A DNA stretch of 64,000 bases. Source: Pseudevernia furfuracea. Lineage: Eukaryota; Ascomycota; Lecanoromycetes; Lecanorales; Parmeliaceae. Of this stretch, positions 12,002 to 22,251 are shown piece after piece. The notes below the pieces were generated by a model. It was not told the origin of the DNA. It saw nothing but the letters and a program-made list of their open reading frames with translations, and ran no database searches. Each line of letters starts with the position of its first letter. The first letter of the stretch is position 1. The DNA is taken from contig JAIUPT010000040.1 of NCBI GenBank assembly GCA_022315425.1, forward strand, positions 372,001 through 436,000, read 5' to 3'. The position numbers and the translations under genes are program-made.

Positions 12002-12621
12002 ATTATCTCCCCCTTTATAAGGCTCGTCCTCGAGCCTCAAAGACAAAAATCGCGATGCGCCGAGGAATCTTTACCTCGATATCGTCGATTTCTAAGGGCT
12101 TCTTGCCCGAAGTTCCAAGGTTCACTTCCCTGAAACTCTCACTTGCCCAGATTCTTTAGGGACTTCGTGCCCGATACTTTCGGGTCTTTTTGGGGCGTCT
12201 CGCCCGAATTCTTGCCCAGATTCTTTAGGGACTTCTCGCGGGAATGAGGTTTTCTTCACCCATTCCAGGCCTGTGGCCCCGCCATAGCGCATTACAGCTG
12301 GCCCCATTTTGGGGACTTCTGCCCGAATTCTTCGGGGCTTTCAGGGCTTCTTGCCCGGCCTGGATGCTTTAGATTCATGCCATTCCGGCATTTCAAGGGG
12401 ATCACCCAGGGTCTCGTGCCCGTGCCCGGTGCTTCCGGGGCTTCTTGCCCGTGGCGGGTCTTTTGTACAGGGCATTTTGCCCGAAAGATTTATTTGAATA
12501 GGGCGTCCTGCCCGAAATTATTCATTTTTGCCTCGGTAATGGAATTCTTCGGGCCGTTTTTGGCTCCGAAGCCCTCTGGAATTTCAATTTTTCCCTCTGA
12601 AAAAGTTCATTTCTGACCTTC

Positions 12622-12695
12622 TAGGGTTTCGAACCCCGGCCCTCATAGACTAAGCGTTTCACCCTCGGCTAGCCATTTAGACTAGGCTCCCTCAA
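12622..12695 (-). other. tRNA-like segment with Pol III A and B boxes
   Basis: On the minus strand the segment starts GGGAGCC, followed by an A-box-like TAGTCTAAATGG and about 40 nt later a perfect B-box, GGTTCGAAACC. The T-arm can form with a TTCGAAA loop, but the acceptor and anticodon arms do not pair well, so it is not a functional tRNA gene. It sits shortly after the putative primer site of the TRIM-like element. Confidence 0.55.
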
Positions 12696-12735
12696 TTGCG
12701 CCCCGGGGTGATCGACTAGATCGACCCGGAAATCA

Positions 12736-12747
12736 AAGCGCAGACAC
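12736..12747 (-). promoter_or_regulatory. Putative self-primer binding site of the TRIM-like element
   Basis: Twelve bases, GTGTCTGCGCTT on the minus strand, three bases downstream of the element's 5' repeat. They are perfectly complementary to a segment of that repeat. A chance 12-base match in an 86 bp repeat is very unlikely. Confidence 0.6.
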
Positions 12748-12750
12748 TAT

Positions 12751-12834
12751 TGTTAGCAACTCAGCTAAAAAAGCTGGCCCCGAGGGTGTCTGCGCTTGAC
12801 AGCCTCAGACACCCTATTTAGATACTAATCCTAA
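12751..12834 (-). repeat. 84 bp terminal repeat of the TRIM-like element (5' LTR in element orientation)
   Basis: Near-identical to 11916-12001 but lacks the terminal CA and runs straight into the 20 bp border repeat. Near identity indicates a recent insertion relative to the surrounding decay. Confidence 0.75.
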
Positions 12835-13268
12835 GAGTCAGTCGCTTATTGTTAACGTGTCAACAACGTCGACGAGTTTGTATTAAGATGATCGTGTATA
12901 GTCTCTTTCTCGTATGTCTCGAAATTAGATTCAGAGATCGTATACTATAATAACGTTAATAGATAGAGCTTTAAACGAGAAAAAGAGCTCTTACACAAAC
13001 TTTAAGTGAGGTTCTCAATGAATAATATGTCATTTCGAAATTCTGAACTAAGATTCTATTAGCTGATGTGACAGATGTAGATGTGATGAAGTTACTTGAT
13101 TATGACTTTCGTATCAACAACGTCGACGAGTTTGTATTCGTAGAATTTGACATAGACTACAGTAAATAAAGAATAAAAAGTATATAGATCTATAATAAAA
13201 TTTATAAGATATAAGACCTTCATAAATAATAAAGAAATGTTATAAATATCGATATAAAAGCAAACTAC

Positions 13269-13549
13269 GATATGTAGTCGATATATAGTCGACATATATA
13301 AAAGACTTGACATAGAGCTGGACTAGCGATATGGTGTCATGTATGAATAGAATATTAACTATGTAGAGTAATTATAAGAAGTGCTTTGTGCGTATCAAAG
13401 TAATGCTTCACTGCGGAGTTAACGGATATAACTCGTAGAGCTGGGGCTAGCCGACCAGCCTAGAGTATAACACAGCAAGCAAGCAGGTAAGTCAGCCGTC
13501 ATGGGCTAGAAACGTGTAGTCGATATATAGTCGACATATATAAAAGAAC
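13269..13549 (+). repeat. Two direct copies of a 32 bp near-palindromic AT-rich repeat
   Basis: GTAGTCGATATATAGTCGAC followed by ATATATAAAAGA occurs at about 13271-13302 and 13517-13548. The core ATATATAGTCGACATATAT is nearly self-complementary. Separately, CAACGTCGACGAGTTTGTAT occurs near 12864 and 13108. Both are probably parts of repeats fragmented by RIP and insertions. Confidence 0.6.
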
Positions 13550-13664
13550 GCTAGAACATATATGAAATAATCTAGACACAGTTCGACACTCTCTCTGACT
13601 AGTCAAGTCATATGTTCTTATTTGATATTATTTAAGTCTTCGTTTCTTGATTTTTATTAATTCA

Positions 13665-14330
13665 TTTTTTATAATCTTAAGTCACTAAGTCTTAATATTA
13701 TAATAAACTCAACGAACTTTTCTAAAGTTAAAGACTTCTTTAGATCGTCTGTTATTATTTTCTTCGTTGAAATATAATTATACTAAAGTGTTTTATTAAT
13801 AATTAACTCTCTGACGAAGTGATAACTAACGTTAATATATTTGATATGTCGATGATTAATAAGATTATTAATTAGAGCTATAACGCTTTAATTATCATCG
13901 TGTATCATCGTAAAATCGTTTAAATTCTAATTTAATTCAATTATAAGAAAACGAATCTAGACGATCTTCTAAGCAATATTCGCTAAGATTATATAATTCG
14001 TCTTAGTGATACTCTTTGTTATCAATTTCTACTTAATAAATCGTTAATTAATTACTTTCTTATTTAGCGTAAATATATAACTCGCTATAGATCTAGCATA
14101 ATCGTAATCGTTGACTTAATTAATATTCGTATATTTACACAGTGAGATTTCAACTCTCTTATAAATAATATCGCGATTTCGTATATCGATTAGATATCGA
14201 AGAACTCGCTTGAGAGTCTTTTAGTGAATCGCTATTAAGTTAACGTTAAATATATTAAGTTTGCATATAATATAAACGATATTCGAACGCGTCTTCATTA
14301 TGAGATATATTAGCTAATCAACGTCTGACT
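13665..14330 (-). mobile_element. Ty1/copia RNase H relic, RIP-mutated
   Basis: Read on the minus strand from about 14298, the sequence gives MKTRSNIVYIICKLNIFNVN, then KTLKRVLRYL, then a YTN-N segment where copia RNase H has YTDADWA, then ARSIASYIFTL. Further on come a DDN with SVIALINN, NHRHIKYINVSYHFVREL and a Y-YISTKK segment. This is the order of the end of a copia Pol protein, including the RNase H active-site region. Stops and two frame changes break it. No reverse transcriptase part is left upstream, where a GC-rich insert begins. It is a truncated, dead copy. Confidence 0.85.
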
Positions 14331-14351
14331 TATAAACGATAACATTAGTTA

Positions 14352-14532
14352 TGTCAGAACCAGGCCTAGAAGGATCATAGGAATATAAGTAGACGAGGAT
14401 AAAGAGTCTATCGAACTATCTAGGAGGGAGGCTCTGTATATGTAGAAGACAAGGCCTCCGCCAAGACTAGACTAGGCTCCCATGGGCCTAGCGTCTAGCC
14501 GATGTCAAGGGATGCAGAGTACGACCGTAACA
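14352..14532. repeat. GC-rich 181 bp insert, possible solo LTR
   Basis: Begins TGTCAGAACC and ends GACCGTAACA (TG...CA) and is much less AT-rich than its surroundings. The flanks AGTTA and GTTTA do not form a convincing target duplication. It interrupts the copia and pogo relics. Confidence 0.4.
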
Positions 14533-14559
14533 GTTTAAGACTCAAATATTTTATAAAAT

Positions 14560-15230
14560 AATAAGTATATTATTTATTTAATGAGAAAGAAAATATATCT
14601 AATAAATCACTTTAAACTCAACACGTTGTTTGTTTAGTTATTTTCATTTATTATAATATAGTTATACTTATTCTCTAAGAGCTCGATTCAGATCTTCTTA
14701 ATTAATTTGTTTTTAAAGATCATAAAGATATCTAAAAGCCCTTCGTTATCGAATATGCACTCAATAAGAGATGTTCACTCTCTATTATCGTTTTAAGTCA
14801 TATAAATCTATAAGTTATCTCTAAAATAAATCACTCTCGTTCTATTAATAACATCAAGAGCGAAATCTTTCTTATTTATATTATACGTATTCTTCTTCTG
14901 AATATCGTACTTTTAAATAATACTCTCGACAAGCTAAAATCATCGTAATAGCTTTTTTAAATTATAAGTGACAGCACGCTTTTAATTTAATAACTAACTA
15001 AATCGACTTTATAGATTTAAATGTCTTTCAAGAAAACTAGCTATTTAATTCTAATCAAGCGCTTCATAATCTTCTCTTTTTATAAGCAATTCGATAATTA
15101 TAAATCTAATTTAAAAAACTCTTAAAGATCAATCTCACTCTGCTACTTATAAATATATTCTTTTAAGACTTCTTTTTTTATAGCGCTAAGTCGCTATCGA
15201 TTCTCATATACTTCTTAACGAGATTGTGTC
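14560..15230 (-). mobile_element. pogo/Fot1-like DNA transposase relic, RIP-mutated
   Basis: On the minus strand from about 14900 the frame reads NTYNINKKDFALDVINRTRV. This matches the first catalytic-Asp region of fungal pogo/Fot1 transposases (YN-DE-GF), with the Asp and Glu changed as G-to-A mutation would do. It is followed by an NREWTSLIEC-like stretch (Trp as stop) and an IFMIFKNK stretch resembling FIIFKGK. The upstream part is too decayed to place the helix-turn-helix domain. Terminal inverted repeats were not found. Confidence 0.6.
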
Positions 15231-15539
15231 TAATTAATAACGCGTCTTATAAGAGTTAAAAAAGTAATATTATAAGATAATATAATTACTCTAATAAAAG
15301 ATTTTTTGTTCGTTAAAAGAGCTTTCATATATTCTTCTATTATATTATTTAGACGTTTATACTTTAAATTCTTCTTTATAGTCTTACGAGTCTTATTAAT
15401 TTTACGAGTCTTACGAGCTTTTAAAGTCTTTAACGAAGTCATAAATTTTTTACTATAAATAAGAATATAATTTATTTTATTCTTAATCGTCTTGACTATT
15501 AGATCATTAATCAATAATTAATAATCGAGTTTTATAGTA

Positions 15540-15665
15540 AGATCTTTATAACGAGACTTATAAAAAGATTTATAAAGAGACTTATAAAAAGACTTATAGA
15601 GAGACTTACAGAGAGACTTATAAATAGATATATATAAAGACTTGCAAAGAGATCTATAAAAGATC
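15540..15665 (+). repeat. Minisatellite of about 16 bp units
   Basis: About eight imperfect units of the form AGAGACTTATAAAAAG lie next to the 5' LTR of the Ty3 element. Unit differences are mostly transitions. Confidence 0.7.
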
Positions 15666-15686
15666 TCTATATATACTTTTTATTAC

Positions 15687-15940
15687 TGTCACGGGGTGAA
15701 GTCAGCCCATAGACCAAGCAGTGCTTGGACCCTTGATCCTAGCTCGTGATCAATAACAATTGAGTTTCTACTAAGCGACGCTTTATGCGATAGTCATGTT
15801 GATTTCGTCTGATCACATATAGGGGCGCTGAGCGCTCACTTCTCACTTTCCTTCCTTGTCTTTCGTCTTATAAATAGATCTGATTCTACCAGATCAAGTA
15901 TATCAAGTGATAGCTCTAGTTCTAGCCTCGTTCTCTGACA
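15687..15940 (+). repeat. 5' LTR of the Ty3/gypsy element
   Basis: 254 bp, TGTCACGG...CTCTGACA. A CATATA sequence at 15816-15821 lies about 40 bp before GTCTTTCGT (15858-15866), a plausible core promoter for a transcript starting at the self-primer segment. Confidence 0.95.
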
Positions 15941-15942
15941 TT

Positions 15943-15951
15943 ACGAAAGAC
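15943..15951 (+). promoter_or_regulatory. Putative self-primer binding site of the Ty3/gypsy element
   Basis: ACGAAAGAC, two bases downstream of the 5' LTR, is the reverse complement of GTCTTTCGT at 15858-15866. Tf1/sushi-type fungal chromoviruses prime reverse transcription with the 5' end of their own RNA, and this arrangement matches. No tRNA 3' end was recognised as an alternative. Confidence 0.5.
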
Positions 15952-15999
15952 CTATTATTCACAGCACTCTCACGTGTTAACTCGAGTCTCGACACTATA

Positions 16000-17180
16000 A
16001 TTGACGCTGAAGATCAGCAGCGAATCCAGCACTTTATTCAATAAGTGACTAACAATCCTCAAGAGATTCTTAATCAAATCGACGCCTTACAACGACGCGT
16101 TGACGACGCCTTTATTAATACCCCTGTCTCGTTCGAAGCGACATCATCTATCGCTTCGATACTTAATTTATAGACTGTACAAGCATTATCTACATTGTTT
16201 TAATTAATATAAATCAATCAATCGTCTTCTGTTATCCTTTCCCCTTCTTCAGTCGCTTCCGCAATCTTCAAATTCGAGAAACTTTCTAATATTTCTAAGT
16301 ATAATAATGACGTGAATAAATTGAATATATGAGAACAAAGTCTCATTCATAAGATGTATATCAATCACGATCGATATCTTATCGATTAGAAGAAGATCGT
16401 CTACGTCGAAAATCGACTCGTCATAGAGAAGAAAGCTCAAATTCTTATAAACAAATATCGATTCGATGAACTCTATATTCTCGTTAGTTTTAAAGACTAT
16501 CGCGTCAAGCTACGCAAATGCTATGACGATTAATTTAAAGTCGAAAACGCTTATATCTATCTTCGTAACAAGCTTCGATAAGAGAAGCTTCTCTTCGATA
16601 AGTATTATAATCTCTTTCTATAAAAGAAAGAGCGATTTTAAATAAAAGAGACTTTCTTAATTGACGCTTTATAACGTAACGTTAATTACGATACTCAACG
16701 CGTCGTCTTCTCTTGACGAATCCGTCTCAATAAGAAGTCATCCACCTTTAATGAATAATTTCAAGTCTATTTAAATTTCGACAACGAGCTTCGTCAATTA
16801 AAGCATCGTATATCTCGTCAGACCTCTATCACTCTCACGTCAACATTCAAGTCTAAGATCTCAAATAGTAACTCTCTCGAATAGAGAGTCGTGTCTGTTG
16901 TCTCGATAGCTGCGATATTAGTCGTACTCATCGTCACAGAGGATTCTATAAATCTCAGTTTCGTTCTGATTACTATCAAAGATCAGAAACTCTAGACGTC
17001 TGAAGTTCGAGAGATCTACAACAAGTGAAAGCTTTGCTATTACTATAAACTTCAACACTCTAACAAAAACGCTCAAGATTGCCCTAATAAGAGCAAGTCA
17101 ACTCTTCGTCTGATGAGATTAGACGACAACTTCAACGACGAAGATATCTTATTGTCGTTAAAAAACGTTTAGTCTCTGTA
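16000..17180 (+). pseudogene. gag region of the Ty3/gypsy element
   Basis: Encodes the degenerate capsid-nucleocapsid part. Near 17030-17090 the frame reads LCYYYKLQHSNKNAQDCPNK, a CCHC zinc knuckle whose second Cys has become Tyr and whose Gly before the His is changed, consistent with G-to-A mutation. Stops are frequent, so no product is expected. Upstream capsid homology is not recognisable by eye. Confidence 0.75.
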
Positions 17181-20100
17181 CAAAGTCGCGTCTAGAGATC
17201 TTTACTTTCTTTATTAATCTCTTTTTATCTTCTTCTTTCGTTCTTTTCATTATCGTTATAATTCTTTAAAAAATTCTTAGTCAAGTTAACATTAAAGCTG
17301 TTCGAGTTCGACTCTATCTTTAAAGATAGTTATATGATCGTCTCTTATATCTTACGTCAAGCTCAATTTAGAATATTAGCTCTTATCTTGATCGATTGTG
17401 ATATCTTCGCTTATGTATTTATTAACAAATTCTTCACGCAACAACATAATTTTTCTTAGCATTAATTGAAATATTCTCGTCGTCTTTAAGAATTTGACGA
17501 ACAATCTACACTTATAGATAACATCACTCACGTGATGAAAACGATAATAATAATCGATAATCATATCGAGAGACTGTTTCTTTTCGTCACTAACTTGAAG
17601 CATTATCTTATAGTTCTAAAACACCCGTGACTCCGTCGTCATGTCGTCGACGTCAACTTCGACTTCAATATCTTAATCATATTCTCGTTCTTTTATCTTA
17701 GTTATTGCTATTCTTCTTCTATGAAGATCATCGTCGTCACTCGTGAGAAAGAAGAATTTCTATTCCTCGAAGAATCTCAGCGAGTTTGAGAACTTCAAGA
17801 TCAAGAATCCCAGTTTCAAACTTAAAACCTAGTTCAGTCACAAGTCTTTCTGCGAGTTAATAAGAACTCGTTAACAGTTCTCGCTCATAAGGAGCAATCT
17901 TAGCTCTCGATTTATAAGAAACACTTAATATTCCTTAGTCGAATAGAAGATTCGTCGAAACTCTCGTCTTAGTTACGAATTAAAGATTCGTTAGTTCTTC
18001 AGACTCAAGAAGAGCAACCTCAGCATTCGCGTTTCAAGTTATCTTTAGTCAACTTTCTCGAATCAAGTCTAGCTTCTAATCGAGACCCTGAAAGAGATAC
18101 CCCTAATCGAATTTCTCAGGTCTTACGTAAAGATTATTCGCTCAAGATCAAGTATCGAAGCTTATCGTTCTTTCGATCGTCTAAAGAGAGACGAGCTCGA
18201 TAAGCTCAGAATATCTCGATTCACTTAGATATCTGCGAAGTGATAGTTTATATCTATGATCGTCTAAAACGTCAAAAGAACGCTGAGATCTTTAGTGTTA
18301 CTCTTCAGAAAATCGATCGTGCTCTAGAAATTTATTCTTCAAAAGAAATTCTATACTCAGCATCTATGTCAAGTTTTAAACCCTCAGTCATCAACCTCAA
18401 GCTATGTTTTCAAGAGAAGAATCGACAGCGAGCCCTATTTCAAATGAAGAAAGAACTTCATCTAGTCACGTTCATCACTCAAGAAGAATTAGAATTCTAT
18501 CGCGAACGTAAAAACGTTAACCTCGTTATCAAGCTTCTCAAGCAGTATCACGATTATCTGAATGTGTTCTCTAAGAAAGAGATTGATATCTTATTCGAGC
18601 ATCGCGTCTATGATCACGTTATTAATCTTAAAGAAGAATTTCTTTCTTCGAGCTTCACACTATACGATATGAATCGCAATAAGATGTAAGAACTCCGCAG
18701 ATATCTTGATAAGAATCTTATTAAGAACTTTATTAGAGTTAGTCGTTCTCAAGCCGCGTCTTCTGTTTTATTCGTCAAGAAATCTAAAAGAGATCTTCGT
18801 TTTTGTGTTGACTATCGAGGTCTTAATGTTATAACGATTAAGAATCGTTATCTCTTGCCCCTTATTTTAGAAATCTTAAATCGTCTTAGTCGTGTCAAGT
18901 GTTTTATCAAGCTGAATATTATATCAGCATTTAATCGCCTTAGAATTCGCGAAGACGATGAATCACTTACTGCTTTTCGCACTCGTTTTGAATTCTTTAA
19001 GTATCTTGTTATGTTCTTCGATCTATATAATAAACTCGTCTCGTTTTAACACTATATCAACGATATTTTAAAAGAGTTTCTTGATGACTTCTGTATCGTC
19101 TATCTAGATGATATTCTTATTTATAGCGAAATCGAAGTCGAGCACGAAATTCATATTAAACGTATTCTTTAGAAGCTAAGGAAAGTCGAACTTTAAGTCG
19201 ATATCATTAAATGTGAATTTCACGTTAATCGAGTTTCTTACTTGAGTCTAATAATTATCATCGAAGGCATCAAGATAAACCTCGTCAAGATCGAGATTAT
19301 CGTTTAATGATTATTATTAATCAATGTTAAGAATATTTAGAGTTTCTTAGAATTCGCGAATTTCTATAGGAGATTCATCTACGACTACAGTAGATTAGTT
19401 AATTTCTTAATTCGACTCACACGTAAGAACGTTTTCTTTATGTGAGATGTTAAATATCAAGTCGCTTTCGAAACGTTGTAGAAAGTTTTGATCTTCGATG
19501 TTATTCTGCGTTACTATGATTCTAATCGCGAGATTATTATAAAAATCGACGCTTCTAACTTCGTGTTAAGAGAAATTCTCTCTTAGTACGACGAGCAGAG
19601 CGAATTGCACTCTATCGCGTATTTCTTTAAGAAGTATAATTTAGCTGAATACAACTACGAAATCTATGATAAAGAACTTATAATTATTATTCGCGTCTTC
19701 GAAGAATAACGACTCGAGCTTGAGAGTTTCACTCTATCTATTAAAGTAATTACCGATCATAAGAATCTCGAATACTTCATGTTCATTAAGTAATTGAATC
19801 GTCGTTAAGCTCGTTGAAGCGAATTTCTATTTAGATTTGATTATCGAATAATCTATCGCTCTGACAAAGCAGACGATAAGTCTAATGCACTCACGCGTCG
19901 CTTAAAAGACCTCTCAAAAGAGGGGAATACATTAAACTCTCGTTATTAATATCAGCATTAAATCGTGTTAAAAACTCATATTTTAGACTCGAAGATTGTA
20001 AATCTTTAATGTCGAGTCGTTTATCTAGATCGAATTCAACTTCTTCTCAGCTCTGTCTCGCCTCAGAAATCAATTATTCTCGCCCTCATAAATATGATAT

Positions 20101-21760
20101 TAGAAGTTCAAGAAGCTAAATCTCAACTAGATTAAGTCTTATTCGACTCTAAGAAAGACTCTCTAGATACCCTCACACAGATTCTATGAGATCAAGCTCA
20201 AGTCAGCGATCGATTCGCATCTCAAGTTCTCGAGATGCTTCGTACGGGAGCGCGTTATTACAATCGAATTTCTTTAGTCGAATGCGAGAAACGAGATCAA
20301 GTCTTATACTTTCGAGAAAGAAAGTACGTTTCAAATTCGAATCGACTTCGCCTTCGAATTATTTAGTTAATTCATGATAGCGTTCTCGAAGAACACTCTA
20401 ATAGAATCAACTGTTACGAATTAATAAGTCGCGCTTATTAATGATCTAATTTGTATTAGTATATTTAGCGTTTCGTTAGAAATTGTCACGTCTGTACTCG
20501 AGTTAAGCCCTTCAGACAGAAGCAACAAGAATAACTTCGATTATTATCTATCCCCGAGCGTCGATGACGCGATATATCTATGAACTATGTCGATTCATTG
20601 CCCTTAGCATCTTCATGAAAATAACTTATCGTTATATTCTAGTCTTCGTTGATCGCCTCACTAAGATAAGACATCTCGTTTTTATCACTATCATAAAGAT
20701 AGAGAAAGTCGTAAATGTATTTTATATCAACGTGTGAAAACTTCACGAAATACTCGAAGTCTTTGTGTCTGATAGAGACACGCAGTTCACTTCTAACGTC
20801 TGAAATCTCTTATATAAGAATCTAAAGATCGATGTCAAGTTATTCACAGTCTATTATTTTCAGATCGATGATCAGATCGAGCGAGTTAATGACGTCATGA
20901 AACACTATCTTCGTGTCTTTGTCAATTACATGCAAGATAATTAAGCAAAATGAACTTCGAATATCAAGTTCGTTACAAATAACGTTCTCTTCGCGACTAC
21001 TCTAGTCTTATCCTTTTTAATTAATTCTGAACAGAATTCTCGTCTAGACTTTGAATCTCTCGAACCCTTGTCTTCTAATCTCACTGCTCAAGTTCGTGTC
21101 AAATTGATCAACATTAACGAGTTTATCAAGAAGATAAAAGAGATTATCGATTATCTTCGAGACGAAATGTTAATTGCTTAAGTCATCTACGAATTCTCTA
21201 TTAATGAACGACGTCGTTCTTGTTCTCGTTATCTTGTAAAAGATATAATGTGACTTAACGTCAAGAATCTAAACATCGCTCGCTTAGTTGTGAAGCTCGA
21301 TGATCGCAATGTGAGATCTTATTCAGTTAAACGAGTATTCGTTAATTCTCTGATTATCGAGCTTAGTCTTTTCGAGTTCATGAAAGTTTATTCTATCTTT
21401 CACGTTAGTCTACTTCAGCATATGGCTTAAGATCCCTTATCTAAATAGATATTAGAGTCTCGAGAATCCGTCGTTATCGAAGAAGAGAAACGAGTATAAT
21501 ATATCAACAGTATCATTAATTTCAAGCTCGATCGTCGTTTTTAGTCACTCTTGTTAAAGTACTATGTCAACTGGAAGTTCGATAACCCTATCTGAAAATC
21601 ATTCAATTATCTTGATAACTGTCAACAAGTCATCGACGAATATTATGTCGCGTACCCTATCGCCTTCGGTCCTCACGTCATTTTATGCACCATTTCGAAT
21701 TGTTAATATAAAGATTCTTAGTCTTGTCTCGATTCGTATCAAATCTATATTAAATAACAA
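17181..21760 (+). pseudogene. pol region of the Ty3/gypsy element (PR-RT-RH-IN-chromodomain)
   Basis: The reverse transcriptase is clear: LRFCVDYRGLN near 18800-18830 and the catalytic YLDDILIYS near 19100-19127. RNase H follows at about 19500-19900 (KIDASNFVL, then YNYEIYDKEL and TDHKNLEYF). Integrase has CHVCTRVKP of the zinc finger near 20480, ILVFVDRLTKIRHLV near 20640, and VSDRDTQF near 20765. A chromodomain-like end with KYYVNWKF and a DEYYVAYP segment lies near 21560-21655. Many nonsense codons and at least one frame slip before the integrase core inactivate it. The protease around 17.3-17.7 kb is too decayed to show its active site. Confidence 0.9.
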
Positions 21761-21992
21761 TAATCGTCGCTCTCGTCTAATTCTCGTTATCTTAGTCTAA
21801 TCTCATATAGTTCTTCGTATCTCGTCTTTCGTGTCTTCGTTTCGATCTCTCATCTAATTTAGTTCGATTATCGTATAATAGCTTAGCTATGACTACGTAA
21901 TCTCGCTTTTCGATCTCGTCAAGTTTTTATCTCGTCTCGTCTATCTCATTTTGACTACTTCATAGAAGCTCAGCCTTTGAGAGAAGAGTTAC

Positions 21993-22246
21993 TATCACGA
22001 GATAAAGTTAATTCATAGATCAAGCAGTGCTTGAACCCTTAATTCTAGTTCGTGATCAATAACAATTAAGTTTCTACTAAGCGACGCTTTATGCGATAGT
22101 CATATTGGTTTCGTCTGATCACATATAGGGGCGCTGAGCGCTCACTTCTCACTTTTCTTTCTTATCTTTCGTCTTGTAAATAGATCTAATCCTATCAGAT
22201 CAAGTATATCAAGTGGTAGTCCTAGTTCCAGCCTCGTTCTCTGACA
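21993..22246 (+). repeat. 3' LTR of the Ty3/gypsy element
   Basis: 254 bp, aligned without gaps to the 5' LTR. All differences I can see are transitions, mostly C-to-T and G-to-A in this copy (for example the initial TG is TA). Confidence 0.95.
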
Positions 22247-22251
22247 ATTAC

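Larger units (their letters stand above)
11916..12834 (-). mobile_element. TRIM-like non-autonomous LTR element, apparently self-primed
   Basis: A GC-rich 0.9 kb island within RIP-mutated DNA, bounded by direct repeats at 11916-12001 and 12751-12834. The left repeat runs TGTTAG...CTAACA. Read on the minus strand, a polypurine tract AAAGGGGGAGAT lies directly before the 3' repeat (12004-12015). Three bases after the 5' repeat lies GTGTCTGCGCTT (revcomp of 12736-12747), the exact reverse complement of AAGCGCAGACAC inside the repeat, as expected for Tf1-style self-priming. The interior has no long protein. It contains many copies of a TTGCCCGAA-like motif and a tRNA-like segment at 12622-12695. 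A 20 bp direct repeat, GAGTCAGTCGCTTATTGTTA, lies at both borders (11901-11920 and 12835-12854), unusually long for an LTR target duplication. Confidence 0.7.
15687..22246 (+). mobile_element. Full-length Ty3/gypsy chromovirus, inactivated by RIP
   Basis: The element is 6560 bp with two 254 bp LTRs (15687-15940 and 21993-22246), both of TG...CA or RIP-altered form. It is flanked by an exact 5 bp target duplication ATTAC (15682-15686 and 22247-22251). The interior holds gag, protease, reverse transcriptase, RNase H, integrase and a C-terminal chromodomain in the order of chromoviruses, mostly in one frame. Many TAA, TAG and TGA codons stand where Gln, Arg or Trp are expected. A polypurine tract, GAGAGAAGAG, precedes the 3' LTR. 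The first bases after the 5' LTR include ACGAAAGAC, complementary to GTCTTTCGT in the LTR, which suggests self-priming. Confidence 0.95.

Noticed and set aside
15230..15514. 94-codon minus-strand frame as a gene
   Set aside because: Lys/Ile/Asn-rich frame in RIP-mutated DNA; composition alone explains it. It may belong to the pogo relic but shows no motif.
10040..15665. CRISPR-like array from the tandem repeats
   Set aside because: Units are adjacent or degenerate without regular unique spacers, and the DNA is eukaryotic.
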